From Cocleimonas sp. (lineage in GTDB: Bacteria; Pseudomonadota; Gammaproteobacteria; Thiotrichales; Thiotrichaceae), in the NCBI GenBank assembly GCA_023146675.1, contig JAGLBQ010000005.1, positions 1 through 30,874 of the forward strand: a stretch of 30,874 nucleotides of DNA. Reading direction: 5' to 3'. The translations under genes and the position numbers were made by a program. This document shows positions 29,347 through 30,874 of this stretch, one piece after another; position 1 is the stretch's first letter, and each line of letters opens with the position of its first letter. Under the pieces are notes generated by a model. The model was not told the origin of the DNA and searched no databases. It was given only the letters and a program-made list of their open reading frames with translations.

Positions 29347-30210
29347 TTACTCTGCTTCTACTTTAGCAGGTTCTTCTGTTTTTACTGCTTCCACTTTTGC
29401 AGGCTCAGCCTCAACTGTTGCTTCTTTCTCAGTGCTTTCAGCTTTAACATCTTCAGCAGGTTCTTCTTCTGTTGTAGGAGCGGCTGTTTCTTTTGTCGCT
29501 GCTTCCATATCTGCCGCAGTTGTTGCGCCACTGAGGTGTCCATCAGCAATAGCATCAGCCATAGCAGACGCATAAAGTTGGATAGCTCGAATAGCATCGT
29601 CATTACCAGGAATAACGTAGTCAACATTATCTTGTGAGTTATTCGTATCAACAATGCCAATAACAGGAATGCCTAATTTAACCGCTTCTTTTACCGCGAT
29701 ATCTTCATGCCCCACATCAATAATAAAAAGTGCGTCCGGAAGTTTCTTAAGGTGCTTAATACCACCTAGTGTTTTTTCAAGTTTTTCTTGCTCACGGCTT
29801 AGCGTTAATACTTCTTTCTTTACTAGGCGTTCCATTGAGCCATCTGCCTGCATTTTTTCTAAATCATGCAAACGACGTACAGATTGTTTAACCGTTTTAT
29901 AGTTTGTTAGCATTCCACCCAACCAGCGGAAGTTAACGTAAGGCATTTTACAGCGAAGCGCTTCTTCTTTAACAGTATTTTGTGCAGCACGTTTAGTGCC
30001 AACAAACATTACTTTGCCGCCTTTTGCTGCAATTTTACCAGCCATGTTTAATGCGTCATTAAACATAGGGAGTGTTTTTTCAAGGTTGATGATATGAATT
30101 TTATTGCGGGCACCAAAGATATAAGGTGCCATTTTTGGATTCCAATAACGAGTCTGATGTCCGAAATGAACACCTGCCTCTAACATTTGACGCATGGTAA
30201 CTCTTGCCAT
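29347..30210 (-). CDS. rpsB: 30S ribosomal protein S2
   Basis: S2 binds late to the small subunit between head and body and is needed to recruit S1. I chose the ATG at 30210 (MARVTMRQMLEAGVHFGHQTRYWNPKM, 287 residues), which has AAAGGAAAA upstream and matches the family start. The core through about residue 225 has GGKVMFVGTKRAAQ, FRWLGGMLTNYKTVKQSVRRL and DTNNSQDNVDYVIPGNDDAIRAIQLY. After it comes a roughly 55-residue Glu/Ala/Thr/Lys-rich tail (for example KETAAPTTEEEPAEDVKAES) that E. coli S2 (241) lacks. It is the first gene of the minus-strand run, divergent from map. Confidence 0.97.
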   Translation of the reverse strand: MARVTMRQMLEAGVHFGHQTRYWNPKMAPYIFGARNKIHIINLEKTLPMFNDALNMAGKIAAKGGKVMFVGTKRAAQNTVKEEALRCKMPYVNFRWLGGMLTNYKTVKQSVRRLHDLEKMQADGSMERLVKKEVLTLSREQEKLEKTLGGIKHLKKLPDALFIIDVGHEDIAVKEAVKLGIPVIGIVDTNNSQDNVDYVIPGNDDAIRAIQLYASAMADAIADGHLSGATTAADMEAATKETAAPTTEEEPAEDVKAESTEKEATVEAEPAKVEAVKTEEPAKVEAE

Positions 30211-30265
30211 AATAATTTTCCTTTCTATTGGGTTAGGCCTCCACATATCCCATCCAACAACTGAC

Positions 30266-30291
30266 TTTTCATTCTAGTAGGTCAATGAAAA
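30266..30291 (-). promoter_or_regulatory. Hairpin in the rpsB leader
   Basis: TTTTCATT and AATGAAAA (30266-30273 and 30284-30291) form a perfect 8-bp stem with a 10-nt loop about 56 nt upstream of the rpsB start codon. A second small hairpin CAGCA-GGG-TGCTG lies just upstream on the minus strand. The rpsB leader would be about 180 nt long. In E. coli, S2 represses rpsB-tsf through the leader; these hairpins are candidates for such a structure. Confidence 0.45.
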
Positions 30292-30389
30292 CCAGCACCC
30301 TGCTGTCTGTGTCGATACGTGTGAGAAATATAAATGGGTACTTTCTGCATTAAAAAAGTTACCCGAATCAATAATTTTACAAAATATTG

Positions 30390-30405
30390 CGCGCGCTTTA
30401 TACCA
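30390..30405 (-). promoter_or_regulatory. Putative extended -10 promoter of rpsB-tsf
   Basis: On the minus strand TGG-TATAAA (30405-30397) is followed by the GC-rich discriminator GCGCGCG. There is no convincing -35 hexamer 17 bp upstream. An extended -10 with a GCGC discriminator is a conserved design for rpsB promoters in Gammaproteobacteria as I recall it, and it matches the rplC promoter in this window. Transcription would start near 30390. Confidence 0.65.
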
Positions 30406-30431
30406 CAATATCCTCATTGAAACCACTTTCC

Positions 30432-30447
30432 TGCTATCATTCACGTA
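30432..30447 (+). promoter_or_regulatory. Putative extended -10 promoter of map
   Basis: TGC-TATCAT (30432-30440) forms an extended -10 element on the plus strand, about 37 nt upstream of the map start. It lacks a -35 hexamer at the right distance; TTGAAA at 30417-30422 is too close. The -35 regions of this promoter and of the opposite rpsB promoter overlap, so the two may compete. Confidence 0.4.
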
Positions 30448-30476
30448 AATTAAACTCAAGGATAGTAGAAGCACGT

Positions 30477-30874
30477 ATGAGTATCATTATTAAAAATGAA
30501 GAACAAATAAGTAAAATGCGCATTGCAGGAAAGCTTGCGGCGGATGTATTGGTTATGATTGAGCCTTATATTAAGGCGGGTGTTACTACCAATGAATTGG
30601 ATGCAATTTGCCACGACTATATAGTCAATATGCAAAAAGCTATACCTGCCCCGCTTGATTATCATGGTTTCCCAAAATCTATTTGTACTTCTGTTAATCA
30701 TCAGGTGTGTCATGGCATTCCAAGTGAGAAAAAACTCAAAAAAGGAGATATGATTAATATTGATATTACCGTGATAAAAGATGGACTGCATGGTGATACG
30801 AGTAAAATGTTTTTTATTGGGAAACCAAGTGTTGCTGCGAAGCGAGTTAGTGATATTGCACAGAAATCACTTTA
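30477..30874 (+). CDS. map: Methionine aminopeptidase type I, 5' part
   Basis: MetAP removes the initiator methionine from new proteins and uses two divalent metal ions. The first 132 codons are present and the gene runs off the right edge, so the metal ligands corresponding to E. coli His171, Glu204 and Glu235 are not visible. It begins MSIIIKNEEQISKMRIAGKLAAD and contains YHGFPKSICTSVNHQVCHGIPS. The first two aspartate ligands (E. coli Asp97 and Asp108) fall in NIDITVIKDGLHGDTSKMF. An AAGGATAG ribosome-binding site stands upstream. Divergence from rpsB is the usual arrangement in this class. Confidence 0.97.
   Translation, partial: MSIIIKNEEQISKMRIAGKLAADVLVMIEPYIKAGVTTNELDAICHDYIVNMQKAIPAPLDYHGFPKSICTSVNHQVCHGIPSEKKLKKGDMINIDITVIKDGLHGDTSKMFFIGKPSVAAKRVSDIAQKSL

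Noticed and set aside
30456..30791. 111-codon open frame on the minus strand at the right edge
   Set aside because: It is the antisense of map, whose protein is clearly recognisable on the plus strand.
1..30874. CRISPR arrays, tRNA or rRNA genes, insertion sequences, phage or defence genes
   Set aside because: No regularly spaced repeats, cloverleaf sequences, transposase-like proteins or terminal inverted repeats were seen; the window is almost entirely housekeeping genes.

Overview
The window is a roughly 40% G+C (judged by eye) stretch of a gammaproteobacterial chromosome carrying two large, highly conserved housekeeping clusters that face each other. Protein sequences and gene order resemble Escherichia coli and Pseudomonas: an S14 without zinc ligands, an S4 with only two of the four zinc cysteines, map divergent from rpsB-tsf, and the rseP-bamA-ompH-lpxD-fabZ-lpxA-lpxB order. 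I cannot place it to genus. I see no mobile element, CRISPR array, tRNA, rRNA or phage gene, and no frameshifted housekeeping gene.

Region 1 (1-14494, plus strand) is the end of the str operon (tuf 3' end, rpsJ) followed by the S10, spc and alpha ribosomal-protein operons: rplC-rplD-rplW-rplB-rpsS-rplV-rpsC-rplP-rpmC-rpsQ, rplN-rplX-rplE-rpsN-rpsH-rplF-rplR-rpsE-rpmD-rplO-secY-rpmJ, and rpsM-rpsK-rpsD-rpoA-rplQ, closed by a strong terminator. Genes are tightly packed except at a few spacers. The rpsJ-rplC spacer holds a perfect terminator hairpin and an extended -10 promoter. The rpsQ-rplN spacer holds a 15-bp hairpin just before the rplN start. The rpmJ-rpsM, rpsM-rpsK and rpsD-rpoA spacers hold lesser hairpins.

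Region 2 (14495-16310) is the only accessory-looking part. It has a 388-bp stretch with only vestigial micro-ORFs, an unrecognised small membrane protein, and a biotin synthase gene (bioB) that overlaps it and has no other biotin gene nearby.

Region 3 (16311-30210, minus strand) reads rpsB-tsf-pyrH-frr-uppS-cdsA-dxr-rseP-bamA-ompH(skp)-lpxD-fabZ-lpxA-lpxB. These genes link translation (S2, EF-Ts, ribosome recycling), UMP synthesis, isoprenoid, undecaprenyl and phospholipid precursors, outer-membrane protein assembly and lipid A synthesis. A terminator behind tsf separates the translation pair from the envelope genes. At the right edge, map (methionine aminopeptidase) starts divergently from rpsB and runs off the window.

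No previously undescribed system is evident. The points most worth following are the relocated S10-operon start between rpsJ and rplC, the rplN ribosome-binding-site hairpin, the LpxA acyl-chain ruler residue (Met where E. coli has Gly173), the unknown membrane gene coupled to bioB, and the shared extended -10/GCGCGC promoter design at rplC and rpsB.
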